From the NCBI RefSeq assembly GCF_026625705.1, contig NZ_CP113059.1, positions 3,472,001 to 3,536,000 of the forward strand: a stretch of DNA of 64,000 nucleotides. Direction: 5' to 3'. The notes under the pieces are model-generated. The model was not told the DNA's origin, did no database searches, and saw only the letters and a list, made by a program, of their open reading frames with translations. This document shows positions 1 through 7,944 of this stretch, piece after piece; positions within the stretch are counted from its first letter, which is position 1; each line of letters begins with the position of its first letter. Source of the DNA: Pedobacter sp. SL55 (lineage in GTDB: Bacteria; Bacteroidota; Bacteroidia; Sphingobacteriales; Sphingobacteriaceae). The position numbers were made by a program, and so were the translations under genes.

Positions 1-231
1 TTGCCAAAGGTTAACAATATGGATATCCAATTTGCACAATCGGCGGTATTTACACCGTCAGATTTCGCTTTCCCTACCAATGCAATTAAGGCAGAAACTA
101 CGCCCAATACAGAAATGATGTTGGTAGTTGATGTTGACTTACATTTGTTAGATGAACTTCATCATTTTGGTACGGTAAAGATTTTGAAAGATCGCAGAAA
201 GGATTTATACGAAGTAAAGCTGCTTAAATAA
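1..231 (+). CDS. Carbon-nitrogen hydrolase (nitrilase superfamily), C-terminal fragment
   Basis: This reading frame is open from the first base and ends at a TAA at 229-231, so the window contains only the last 76 or so residues of a longer gene. The tail, with MLVVDVDLHLLDEL followed by a short basic DRRKDLYEVK ending, resembles the C-terminus of Bacteroidota carbon-nitrogen hydrolases, which are often fused to an N-terminal GNAT domain. These enzymes cleave non-peptide C-N bonds using a Glu-Lys-Cys triad; that triad would lie upstream and is not visible. The family call rests on this tail alone, and the substrate cannot be inferred. Confidence 0.6.
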   Translation: MPKVNNMDIQFAQSAVFTPSDFAFPTNAIKAETTPNTEMMLVVDVDLHLLDELHHFGTVKILKDRRKDLYEVKLLK

Positions 232-292
232 GCAGCTTTACAATCAAAATATAGCCTGTTGGTTGCAGTGGCTAATATTTTATTTTGTTACA

Positions 293-535
293 TTATTTTC
301 GAAAAAGAACAAACCATAAAATCAACAAAACGACAATTACAATAGGTATAATCCATTTCATGGCTTGCCCTGCCCCTTTGTTGTCTGGCTCATTTACCGT
401 TGGTGCTGGCGCCGGATTAGATTGATGTGCCTCGTAATCATTTTCTACGTTTGAAGTAGTATGTTTATTTTGATCTTGTATATTGTTTCCTAATTGATTT
501 TCCATAACGTGAGGTTTAAATTTAGTAGTAACCAT
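293..535 (-). CDS. Small tail-anchored membrane protein, unknown function
   Basis: Eighty-residue protein with a polar, Asn/Gln/Pro-rich N-terminal two thirds and a single hydrophobic segment at about residues 60-77 (WIIPIVIVVLLILWFVLF) that ends in Arg-Lys. There is no N-terminal signal, so a C-terminal membrane anchor with the bulk in the cytoplasm is the likely topology. The start at 535 has an AAAGG five bases upstream; an in-frame ATG at 505 (MENQLGNN) is an alternative. It is divergent from queG with only a short shared promoter region. I do not recognise the family. Confidence 0.55.
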   Translation of the reverse strand: MVTTKFKPHVMENQLGNNIQDQNKHTTSNVENDYEAHQSNPAPAPTVNEPDNKGAGQAMKWIIPIVIVVLLILWFVLFRK

Positions 536-597
536 AGCAGCCTTTGCTATTAGTTCTTAAACAACTAAAGTTGACAAAAGGTTTTTTAGTAAAAGTT

Positions 598-605
598 TAT
601 CTTTG
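598..605 (+). promoter_or_regulatory. -7 promoter box of queG (TATCTTTG)
   Basis: TATCTTTG fits the Bacteroidota -7 consensus TAnnTTTG. A TTG at 571-573 could be the -33 element, although the 24-base spacer is one base beyond the usual range. The queG ATG lies only seven bases after the box, so the predicted transcript starts at or next to the start codon. Confidence 0.6.
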
Positions 606-612
606 CCAAATA

Positions 613-1544
613 ATGTTTACCCAAGCCTCCAAATACAGTCACATGATTAAGCAAGAAGCCATGCGTTTAGGTTTCATGAGCTGTGGTATTGCCAAGGCAG
701 ATTTCTTAGAGGAAGAAGCACCGAGGTTAGAAAATTGGTTAAAAGCTAACCATCATGGCGAAATGGGCTACATGGCCAACCATTTCGATAAAAGACTAGA
801 TCCGAGACTTTTGGTAGATGGCGCCAAATCTGTAGTTTCGTTAACACTAAATTACTATACCGATGAAAAGCAAACTGATGCCAGTGCACCTAAGATATCA
901 AAGTATGCTTATGGTACAGATTATCATTCGGTAATTAAAGATAAGTTACAAGAACTGATGGCTTTTATCCGTGACCATATTGGCGAAGTTGATGGCCGTT
1001 GTTTTGTGGATTCTGCACCAGTAATGGATAAAGCTTGGGCGCAAAAAGCCGGATTAGGCTGGCGTGGCAAAAATTCAAACTTAATCAGCAAAAAAGCCGG
1101 TTCTTTCTTTTTTTAGCAGAGTTGATTATCGATTTAGACTTGGAGTACGACAATCCTTTTACTACAGATCATTGTGGTTCTTGTACCCGCTGCATTGATG
1201 CCTGCCCTACTGATGCCATTATAGCACCTTATACGGTAGATGGTAGCAAATGTATTTCCTATCTTACAATAGAACTCAAAAACGAAATCCCAACTGAATT
1301 TAAGGGCAAAATGGATAATTGGATGTTTGGTTGCGATGTTTGTCAAGATGTTTGCCCTTGGAATAGGTTTGCTACTACACACCAACAAGAAGATTTTACA
1401 GCCAAAGAAGAATTATTGGGTTTAAGCAAAGCTGAATTGATAGACATGACCGATGAGGTTTTTAAGCGAGTATTTAAGAACTCTCCGGTAAAGCGTACCA
1501 AATACAACGGTTTAAAACGAAACATCGATTTTTTACAACCATGA
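613..1544 (+). pseudogene. queG: Epoxyqueuosine reductase QueG, split by a one-base frameshift
   Basis: QueG reduces epoxyqueuosine in tRNA to queuosine using cobalamin and two 4Fe-4S clusters. The N-terminal part (613-1116) carries the family core, including the [17 protein letters not shown] and GWRGKNSN stretches. The C-terminal part has the ferredoxin-like clusters [12 protein letters not shown] and [10 protein letters not shown]. The frame breaks at a run of seven T (1108-1114), where the zero frame reads straight into TAG. One more T would restore [18 protein letters not shown] and give a 310-residue protein, the normal length. I place the start at ATG 613 because it follows the -7 box; the longer upstream extension is unlikely. 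Sequencing error, true decay or slippage are all possible. Confidence 0.85.
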
Positions 1545-2374
1545 GAAAGCTCATTATAATGATTACTTGTTTTTGGAGTGTTAGTTTGTTTGCGCAAGAA
1601 CTAAAACTAAAGAAACGTAGCAAAAATGCTTTAAGCGGAACCGAATTTGCAAACTCAATTGCTGATACAAGTTTAAGTTTAGTAGATCGCGAGAAAAAGA
1701 TTTTTGAAGAAGTAAGAAGTGGAAACATCCCCTCATTTTTACGGAATTTAAAATCTATACAAATTAAAAAGGTAATCAACACAAAAATCTATATATTAAA
1801 TATTTATACACTTACCGATTATTTAGCTATTGGAACAGATAGCAACTTTTTCTATATCCCAACTACCCCAATGCTAGCACAGCAAATTGCAGATTTAACG
1901 AACTCAATTCTACCTACAAAAACAATGGTAGACGAGATTTTTGCAAACGCTAAGATTAAACTAGCGCCACAACCAATTACGCCAAGCAAAGCGATGACTA
2001 CTGTGCCAGTGTTTATTGCTCATAACCAAATGGTATTAAGTCAGCTGGAAGCACTTAAACAAGAACATATACAACCTGAGTTGACTGCTGGCAACAAGAA
2101 AGACATCATTATTTCTAATAAAATCTACGGACAGCCAAGCCCAAGAGTGGTAATTTACGGCTGGCATAAATTGGATGGAAAACCTATACAGCCGGTTTAT
2201 AACAAACATACCAACACTTGGGCAGATTATAGCCATGGAGTAAGGCTGGTTAGTAATATTGGCTATTTGAATGGTAAGCGGGTAAAATTATCCGATCTAT
2301 TGAAAGATCCAGTACTTCATGAGCTACTTAGTGATGAAGGAGTAATACCGATAGCAAAGTACCCTACAAATTAA
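1541..2374 (+). CDS. Secreted protein of unknown function, coupled to queG
   Basis: The 277-residue product begins with a signal peptide ([19 protein letters not shown], cleavage probably after FAQ). The rest is soluble and mixed alpha/beta. The most conserved-looking part is near the C-terminus: [18 protein letters not shown] followed by [10 protein letters not shown], rich in His, Tyr and Trp, then a Leu-rich ending. I recall this as an uncharacterised family and assign no function. The ATG overlaps the queG stop codon in an ATGA arrangement, which suggests translational coupling. Periplasmic or extracellular location is inferred from the signal peptide. Confidence 0.75.
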   Translation: MRKLIIMITCFWSVSLFAQELKLKKRSKNALSGTEFANSIADTSLSLVDREKKIFEEVRSGNIPSFLRNLKSIQIKKVINTKIYILNIYTLTDYLAIGTDSNFFYIPTTPMLAQQIADLTNSILPTKTMVDEIFANAKIKLAPQPITPSKAMTTVPVFIAHNQMVLSQLEALKQEHIQPELTAGNKKDIIISNKIYGQPSPRVVIYGWHKLDGKPIQPVYNKHTNTWADYSHGVRLVSNIGYLNGKRVKLSDLLKDPVLHELLSDEGVIPIAKYPTN

Positions 2375-2396
2375 TCGCATTACTTTTTTCTAAATA

Positions 2397-3002
2397 TCAA
2401 CTATTTGGTTTGCTTACATATTTATTGCCCTTAATGTAAAACCGAAATGGCCACAAAGCATGCTCTTTAGCGTATGCTACCCCAATGCGAGTGGTTGCTA
2501 CAATTTCTTCATCGTTGAAAGTTTCGGCATCTTCAATCCAGATCTCAGTAGCAGATAAATCTTTTCCGTTCAGTTGTTTGTCAATTCCCAAAGCCTGAGA
2601 TAGCGCACCCGGACCAGCAGTAATACGTGGCGCTAGCTTTTCCATTTTTCTTCTTTGCAGCATGATTTCTACGCCAACAGTCGGCTCGATAGCTCTAATT
2701 AAAACTGCTTGAGGGTTTCCCTGTTTACCACTAACCACATTTAGCAAATGATGAATGCCATAGCATAAATACACATAAGTGACGCCACCATTTAAAAACA
2801 TCGTGGCTGTTCTATTGGTATTTCGTCCGCCATAAGCATGGCAAGCTTTATCTATCACGCCGTCATAAGCTTCGGTTTCGGTAATGATACCGCCCTTAAG
2901 TTGACCATTGATATTAGTGAATAGCGATTTTCCTAGCAACTGTTTAGCCACACTCACTACATCCTCTTGTTGGTAAAATGATAGTGGCAGCTTAGGCATC
3001 AA
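2397..3002 (-). CDS. DNA-3-methyladenine glycosylase (AAG/MPG family)
   Basis: A 201-residue monofunctional glycosylase that excises alkylated purines such as 3-methyladenine to start base-excision repair. Visible family signatures are LLGKSL near the N-terminus, ITETEAYDG with the catalytic Glu, HAYGGRNTNRTATMF, YVYLCYGIHHLLNVV, and QAVLIRAIEP. The length matches bacterial Mpg. It overlaps the 3' end of the upstream msrC gene by 11 bases, so the two are probably one transcript joining alkylation repair to oxidative-damage repair. Confidence 0.93.
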   Translation of the reverse strand: MMPKLPLSFYQQEDVVSVAKQLLGKSLFTNINGQLKGGIITETEAYDGVIDKACHAYGGRNTNRTATMFLNGGVTYVYLCYGIHHLLNVVSGKQGNPQAVLIRAIEPTVGVEIMLQRRKMEKLAPRITAGPGALSQALGIDKQLNGKDLSATEIWIEDAETFNDEEIVATTRIGVAYAKEHALWPFRFYIKGNKYVSKPNS

Positions 3003-3468
3003 TCAACTTCACAATTTCATTTAGATACTTATCATCAACTTCATTAAAATGAGATAGATATTCGCTATCTACATCTAACACGCCAATAATTTTTCCATTC
3101 ATGTAAATCGGCAAAACAATTTCAGATTTTGAAGCCGAAGCACAAGCGATATGACCTGGAAATTCATCTACATTTGGTACCACCAAAGTTTTCTCTTGTT
3201 GCCATGAAGAACCACAAACCCCCTTTCCCTTCTTAATTCTGGTGCAAGCAACTGGACCTTGAAACGGACCTAAAACCAATTCATCATCTTTGATTAAATA
3301 AAAACCCACCCAAAACCAATTGAATTGCTCTTTTAATGCTGCACTGATGTTGGCCAAGTTGGCAATGAGGTCACTTTCCCCTTGGAGCAAAGCTTTAATT
3401 TGAGGGATAATGGAAATATACTTTTCTTCTTTCGAAGCTTCTTTTAAAATCGATAAATCTTCTGCCAT
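2992..3468 (-). CDS. msrC: Free methionine-(R)-sulfoxide reductase (GAF-domain fRMsr)
   Basis: A 158-residue single GAF domain. It has the fRMsr signature: WVGFYL, LGPFQGPVACTRI, GVCGSSW and the segment from VPNVDEFPGHIACASASKSE, then IGVLDVDSE. The three cysteines (CTRI, GVCG, ACAS) are those of the fRMsr catalytic cycle, which reduces free methionine-R-sulfoxide with thioredoxin. Length and motifs separate it from signalling GAF domains. It is the first gene of a two-gene unit with the mpg-type glycosylase. Confidence 0.9.
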   Translation of the reverse strand: MAEDLSILKEASKEEKYISIIPQIKALLQGESDLIANLANISAALKEQFNWFWVGFYLIKDDELVLGPFQGPVACTRIKKGKGVCGSSWQQEKTLVVPNVDEFPGHIACASASKSEIVLPIYMNGKIIGVLDVDSEYLSHFNEVDDKYLNEIVKLIDA

Positions 3469-3597
3469 GTTACAAAGTTAAAAGTTATCTGTAGAAAGTT
3501 AAAAGTAGCATGTCGCCAAGTGACAATATTACCACAATTAAACAATTCCACATTTTAGAACTATTCCACAATCGGTAGCTAGTTAAAACAATTTGCT

Positions 3598-3605
3598 TAG
3601 TTTTG
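3598..3605 (+). promoter_or_regulatory. -7 promoter box of the S46 peptidase gene (TAGTTTTG)
   Basis: TAGTTTTG matches TAnnTTTG and lies 27 bases before the ATG at 3633, giving a short leader of about 20 bases. No TTG occurs at the right distance for a -33 element. Confidence 0.5.
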
Positions 3606-3632
3606 AACGATTAGAACTTAACTAACAACACA

Positions 3633-5810
3633 ATGAACAAGAAAATCTCATCAATTACTTTACTCTTAGCGCTCATAACAGGTGGTTTAGTCCTTTTAGG
3701 ATATAAATTTCGTGAAGAAGGAATGTTTCCGCTAAGCGAAATCCATAAAATAGATTTAAAGAAAGCGGGTTTAAAAATTGAACCCAACGAAGTATATAAT
3801 CCAAACGGCATTAGCTTGGTAGATGCGCTAGTTAACGTGGGCGGTTGTACGGGTTCTTTTGTTTCTGATGAGGGGTTGATTATTACCAATCATCATTGTG
3901 CTTTTAGCGCTGTACAATTGGCAAGTACACCAGAAAACGATTATTTAAATAACGGTTTTGTAGCTAAATCACGTGAACAAGAAATTGAAGCAAAGGGTTT
4001 AACTTGCCGTATTACAGAAAGCTATGAAGATGTATCTGATAAAATACTTGGCTCAGTAGCTAACATCGACAATCCGGCTACACGCTTACAAATGATCAAC
4101 AATATGATGAAAAATATTGCCAAAGAAGCCGAGCAAAAAGACCCAAGTATAAAGGCCGAAGTTTCAGAAATGTTTATCGGAAAAACCTATGTGCTTTTTA
4201 GATATAAAACCATAGAAGATGTGCGATTAGTCTACGTACCCAACCGCCAAATTGGCGAGTTTGGCGGCGAAACTGATAATTGGGTATGGCCACGCCATAC
4301 GGGCGATTATTCTTTCATGAGGGCTTATGTAGGAAAAGATGGTAAGCCTGCCAAATACAGCAAAGACAACGTTCCATTTAAACCAAAAAAATCATTGCAG
4401 GTTAATGCTAACGGTACAAATGAAGAAGATTTTGTGTTTATACTAGGTTATCCAGGAAGAACATTCCGTCATCGTCCTGCGCAATTTATAGACTACCAAG
4501 CAAAATACGTTTTACCGTACACTTCTGATTTGTTCGACTTTCAAAACGCAACAATGGAAGCTGTAGGTAAAAAAGACAAGGCTACGGAGATTAAACTAGC
4601 TACACGCATTAAACGCAATGCCAATGTAATGAAAAACTACAGAGGTAAGTTGGCAGGCATTAAAGGCATTGATTTGGTTGCTCAAAAACAACAAGAAGAT
4701 GCTGCACTAGCAGAATTTATTAATGGAAATGTAGAAGTTAAAGCACAATACGGTAGCCTGATGGCAGATATCGATCAACTGTATAATTTAATTAATAGTG
4801 ATGCCAATAGAGATTTATGGTTTAGCCAAATTTATAATTCTACAAGCTTAGTTAATGTAGCTAGAAACATCAACATCTTTAAAAACGCCCTTAATCAACA
4901 ACCTGTAGCTCAAAAACAATCGTTTTTTGATAACAACATTGCAAAGCTAAAGCAAACACTAGATAACATCTACAATGCTTATCATATAGACGTTGATAGA
5001 CGTATTTTTAAAAGAATGCTGATGGACGCCGTTTCGTTTACCCCTAACCAGCGTGTTACTGCGGTAGATAAAATTGTTAACAGAGGTAGTAATAACGAAG
5101 CTATGATTGACAGCTACATTAATGATACTTTTGGATTGACTAAATTGAAAGATCAAAGCTATGTTTTCAATACTTTATTGAGGTCTATGAAGTCGATTAG
5201 TGATTATAATGATGGATTACTACTATTAGAAACAGACATTGCTCGCCAAATTGCAGAACTAAAGCCAGAAAAAGACCGAAGAGATGGCGTATTGAATAAA
5301 TTAATGGGCGACTATGTAAACGTTAAGGAAAAGTTTTTAAATAAAGGCTTTATACCAGATGCCAATAGCACTTTGAGATTAACTTACGGATACGTACGTG
5401 GCTATTCTCCTGCCGATGCCACCTATATGTCGCCATATACCACCATTAAAGGCATTTTAGAAAAAGGAGCTACCGGAAACCCTGACTTTTATTACCCAAA
5501 CATCATCAAAGAACTTTGGAATAAGAAGGATTTTGGCCCGTTTGCAAAAAAAGACTTAAACGATGTTCCAGTAGCTTTCCTTTACAATATGGATACCACC
5601 GGCGGTAATTCAGGCTCTCCAATTATGAATGCTAACGGCGAATTAATAGGAGTAAATTTTGACCGTGCTTATGGCGCTACCATTAACGATTATGCTTGGA
5701 ACGAAAGCTACAGCCGCTCAATTGGAGTAGATATTAGGTATGTGCTTTGGGCTGCTTCAAAAATAGATAAAGCCGATTTTTTACTTAAAGAAATGGGCGT
5801 AAAACTTTAA
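3633..5810 (+). CDS. S46 family dipeptidyl peptidase, DPP11-like
   Basis: A 725-residue periplasmic serine exopeptidase of family S46, which releases N-terminal dipeptides from oligopeptides in asaccharolytic and proteolytic Bacteroidota. A signal or anchor segment covers residues 5-23. The catalytic His region is TNHHC (H87-H88) and the nucleophile is Ser660 in GGNSGSP. The residue 18 positions beyond the Ser, in GVNFDR, is Arg678. In Porphyromonas gingivalis the same spacing links Ser655 to Arg673 in DPP11, which selects Asp/Glu at P1, whereas DPP7 has Gly there. I infer acidic P1 specificity. The gene appears monocistronic. Confidence 0.92.
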   Translation: MNKKISSITLLLALITGGLVLLGYKFREEGMFPLSEIHKIDLKKAGLKIEPNEVYNPNGISLVDALVNVGGCTGSFVSDEGLIITNHHCAFSAVQLASTPENDYLNNGFVAKSREQEIEAKGLTCRITESYEDVSDKILGSVANIDNPATRLQMINNMMKNIAKEAEQKDPSIKAEVSEMFIGKTYVLFRYKTIEDVRLVYVPNRQIGEFGGETDNWVWPRHTGDYSFMRAYVGKDGKPAKYSKDNVPFKPKKSLQVNANGTNEEDFVFILGYPGRTFRHRPAQFIDYQAKYVLPYTSDLFDFQNATMEAVGKKDKATEIKLATRIKRNANVMKNYRGKLAGIKGIDLVAQKQQEDAALAEFINGNVEVKAQYGSLMADIDQLYNLINSDANRDLWFSQIYNSTSLVNVARNINIFKNALNQQPVAQKQSFFDNNIAKLKQTLDNIYNAYHIDVDRRIFKRMLMDAVSFTPNQRVTAVDKIVNRGSNNEAMIDSYINDTFGLTKLKDQSYVFNTLLRSMKSISDYNDGLLLLETDIARQIAELKPEKDRRDGVLNKLMGDYVNVKEKFLNKGFIPDANSTLRLTYGYVRGYSPADATYMSPYTTIKGILEKGATGNPDFYYPNIIKELWNKKDFGPFAKKDLNDVPVAFLYNMDTTGGNSGSPIMNANGELIGVNFDRAYGATINDYAWNESYSRSIGVDIRYVLWAASKIDKADFLLKEMGVKL

Positions 5811-5870
5811 GTACAAAACGTTTATTAGCGCCAATAATCTGTTTAAATTTCATTTAAAAAATATGCAGAT

Positions 5871-5928
5871 GTCATGATGAGCTTGTTGAAACCTCTTTTA
5901 GATTAAGCTTCGACAAGCTCAAAGTGAC
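5871..5928 (+). repeat. GTCAT...GTGAC intergenic hairpin repeat
   Basis: An imperfect inverted repeat starting GTCATGATGAGCTTGTTGAA and ending in TTCGACAAGCTCAAAGTGAC. It belongs to the same dispersed class as the elements near 13.7, 32.9, 36.4 and 37.4 kb. It lies in the gap between the S46 gene and the next small gene. Confidence 0.75.
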
Positions 5929-6066
5929 AAGCAAAAGTTTGATAAAACTTTAAACAACCTTTAATAGCAAAACACACTAATCATTATTGATTTTCCACAA
6001 AATTGTGACTAGAGCCATTAACTGGACTAATACCTAAAACCTAATTCCTTATCCCTTAAAAGAAAA

Positions 6067-6315
6067 ATGAGAATAATAGCTGAATTACCACACCCTCAAT
6101 GCAAGATTAGCATATTTAGTATGAACCAAAAATTCATTGTAAAATTTGAACAGGGGCCATACGAGCAAAGCTATAAGATTTCGGAATTAGACCTTACCGG
6201 AGGTGGGGTTAACGAAGTATTCCAAATCATAGATGAAGAGTTTATTGAAACCGTAATTGAACGTTTCAAGCTAATGAGAACAGATTTTATTGCGGCCTAT
6301 CAGCGACAGCAATAA
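6067..6315 (+). CDS. Small conserved-looking cytoplasmic protein, unknown function
   Basis: Eighty-two residues beginning MRIIAELPHPQCKISIFSMN, with predicted beta strands in the first half and an acidic amphipathic helix in the second (VFQIIDEEFIETVIERFKLM). There is no signal peptide or membrane segment. I recall similar short proteins in related Sphingobacteriia and Chitinophagia, none with a known role. The gene stands alone between two AT-rich gaps. Confidence 0.7.
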   Translation: MRIIAELPHPQCKISIFSMNQKFIVKFEQGPYEQSYKISELDLTGGGVNEVFQIIDEEFIETVIERFKLMRTDFIAAYQRQQ

Positions 6316-6649
6316 CGGTATAAATAACACCAAGTAAAATATTGAAATACAGTATATTAAATATCAATACAAAATTTAATTCCGTTTTTTAAGCTATTTT
6401 ACACCTTGTAAATACATTAATTAAAAACAAAAAGTTTAAATGTAGTTGTAAATTACATTGAATTACAATTAATTAAGAAGTTAAACAAAATAATATTCTG
6501 AGTATTAATTTAACCAAATTAATGGGAGGTTTTGTTTTAAAACATCATTTTTGGCTTTTTTTATAAAATCTTCAAAATACCAAATAAATAACTAACAGGC
6601 GCTGCAATCATTTTGCTTTTTGTTACCTTTACCGCCCAACAAAACCAAC
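6316..6649. other. AT-rich intergenic region, 334 bases, no gene seen
   Basis: Very AT-rich, with no convincing reading frame, hairpin repeat or terminator. The only recognisable element is TACCTTTA at 6624-6631, a near match to TAnnTTTG 18 bases before the MFS start codon and the likely promoter for that gene. Confidence 0.5.
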
Positions 6650-7864
6650 ATGGCTAACAACAGAAACGCTGGTGTATTTTTTATCTTAGTTACTATCCTA
6701 TTTGATTGTATTGGCTTTGGAATTATTATTCCAATTATGCCAGCATTAATTAAAGAACTTACTGGCGCTACACTTAGTGAGGCTTCGAAGTACGGTGGCT
6801 TTTTGCTTACCGCCTATTCGTTAATGATGTTTGTTTGCTCGCCAATATTAGGTGCCTTAAGTGATAAAATGGGACGTCGCCCAGTACTGCTTATTTCTCT
6901 GTTCGGCATGGCTGTTGATTACTTCTTTTTATCGTTTGCACACACAATCACTTTGTTATTTGTTGGCCGTATTGTGGCAGGCCTATGCGGGGCAAGTATC
7001 ACTACGGCATCTGCCTATATTGCCGATGTAAGTACACCTGATAAAAGAGCCCAAAACTTTGGTTTAATTGGCGCCGCTTTTGGCTTAGGATTTATTATAG
7101 GACCAGTAATAGGTGGTGTTTTTAGTCAGTTTGGCACCCGAGTGCCTTTTATGATTGCAGGTGGTTTGTCGCTTATCAATTGGCTTTATGGCTATTTCAT
7201 TCTTCCAGAATCATTAAAGAAAGAAAACCGGAGAGAATTTGATTGGAAACGAGCAAATCCTGTAGGTGCTTTAATGCAAATTAAGCGATATCCCTCGCTT
7301 TTAGGTCTGTTGGCTTCACTGCTTATTCTTTATATTGCTGCTCAATCTACGCAGACAGTATGGTCGTTTTATACACAAGAAAAATTTAATTGGAACGAAA
7401 CTTGGATAGGTTACTCTTTGGGTTTTGTAGGTGTTACGGTAGCTATAGTGCAAGGTGGTTTAATTCGAATTATTATTCCCAAGCTTGGTCAAAAGAAATC
7501 CATTATGTTAGGTTTAAGTTTATATGTACTGGGCTTTACCTTGTTTGCTTTTGCTTCTAAAGGTTGGATGATGTTTGCCTTTATGGTTCCTTATGCCCTA
7601 GCGGGAATTACTGGTCCAGCCATACAAGGAATTATTTCTACCCAAGTAAAACCAGACGAGCAAGGCGAACTGCAAGGTATTATGACCAGTTTTATGAGTT
7701 TAGCGAGTATCATTGGCCCATTATTGATGTCTTCGCTCTTTGCTCATTTCACCAGCCATAAGAACGATAGTATCTATTTTCCGGGAGCGCCATTTATGAT
7801 GGGTGCAATATTGACCTGCGTTTCTATTGTAATTTGTTATCAGACATTGAGAAAGCATCATTAG
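6650..7864 (+). CDS. MFS drug/proton antiporter, TetA-like (DHA1 type)
   Basis: About 404 residues with twelve predicted membrane segments. The first helix contains FDCIGFGIIIPIMP, and the cytoplasmic loop after helix 2 has the MFS signature GALSDKMGRRPV. Helix 4-5 carries RIVAGLCGASITTASAYIAD and a GFIIGPVIGG glycine-rich motif C, which is characteristic of drug/H+ antiporters such as TetA. The start is set at 6650 (MANNRN) because the upstream ten codons overlap the promoter. The substrate cannot be told from sequence; tetracycline export is not implied. Confidence 0.88.
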   Translation: MANNRNAGVFFILVTILFDCIGFGIIIPIMPALIKELTGATLSEASKYGGFLLTAYSLMMFVCSPILGALSDKMGRRPVLLISLFGMAVDYFFLSFAHTITLLFVGRIVAGLCGASITTASAYIADVSTPDKRAQNFGLIGAAFGLGFIIGPVIGGVFSQFGTRVPFMIAGGLSLINWLYGYFILPESLKKENRREFDWKRANPVGALMQIKRYPSLLGLLASLLILYIAAQSTQTVWSFYTQEKFNWNETWIGYSLGFVGVTVAIVQGGLIRIIIPKLGQKKSIMLGLSLYVLGFTLFAFASKGWMMFAFMVPYALAGITGPAIQGIISTQVKPDEQGELQGIMTSFMSLASIIGPLLMSSLFAHFTSHKNDSIYFPGAPFMMGAILTCVSIVICYQTLRKHH

Positions 7865-7933
7865 TTGTTTGCTGTTATTTCAACAAAGCACTATTACTGC
7901 TAATTTTCAAATCAAAATCAAAGCAAATAGTGT

Positions 7934-7941
7934 TAGCTTTG
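7934..7941 (+). promoter_or_regulatory. -7 promoter box of the FUSC gene (TAGCTTTG)
   Basis: A perfect TAnnTTTG ending only three bases before the ATG at 7945. It decides the start of the next gene and implies a leaderless transcript. Confidence 0.6.
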
Positions 7942-7944
7942 TAC

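Noticed and set aside
6650..7864. Tetracycline-resistance determinant
   Set aside because: The MFS signature is shared by many drug/H+ antiporters, and nothing mobile or regulatory of tet type is beside it.
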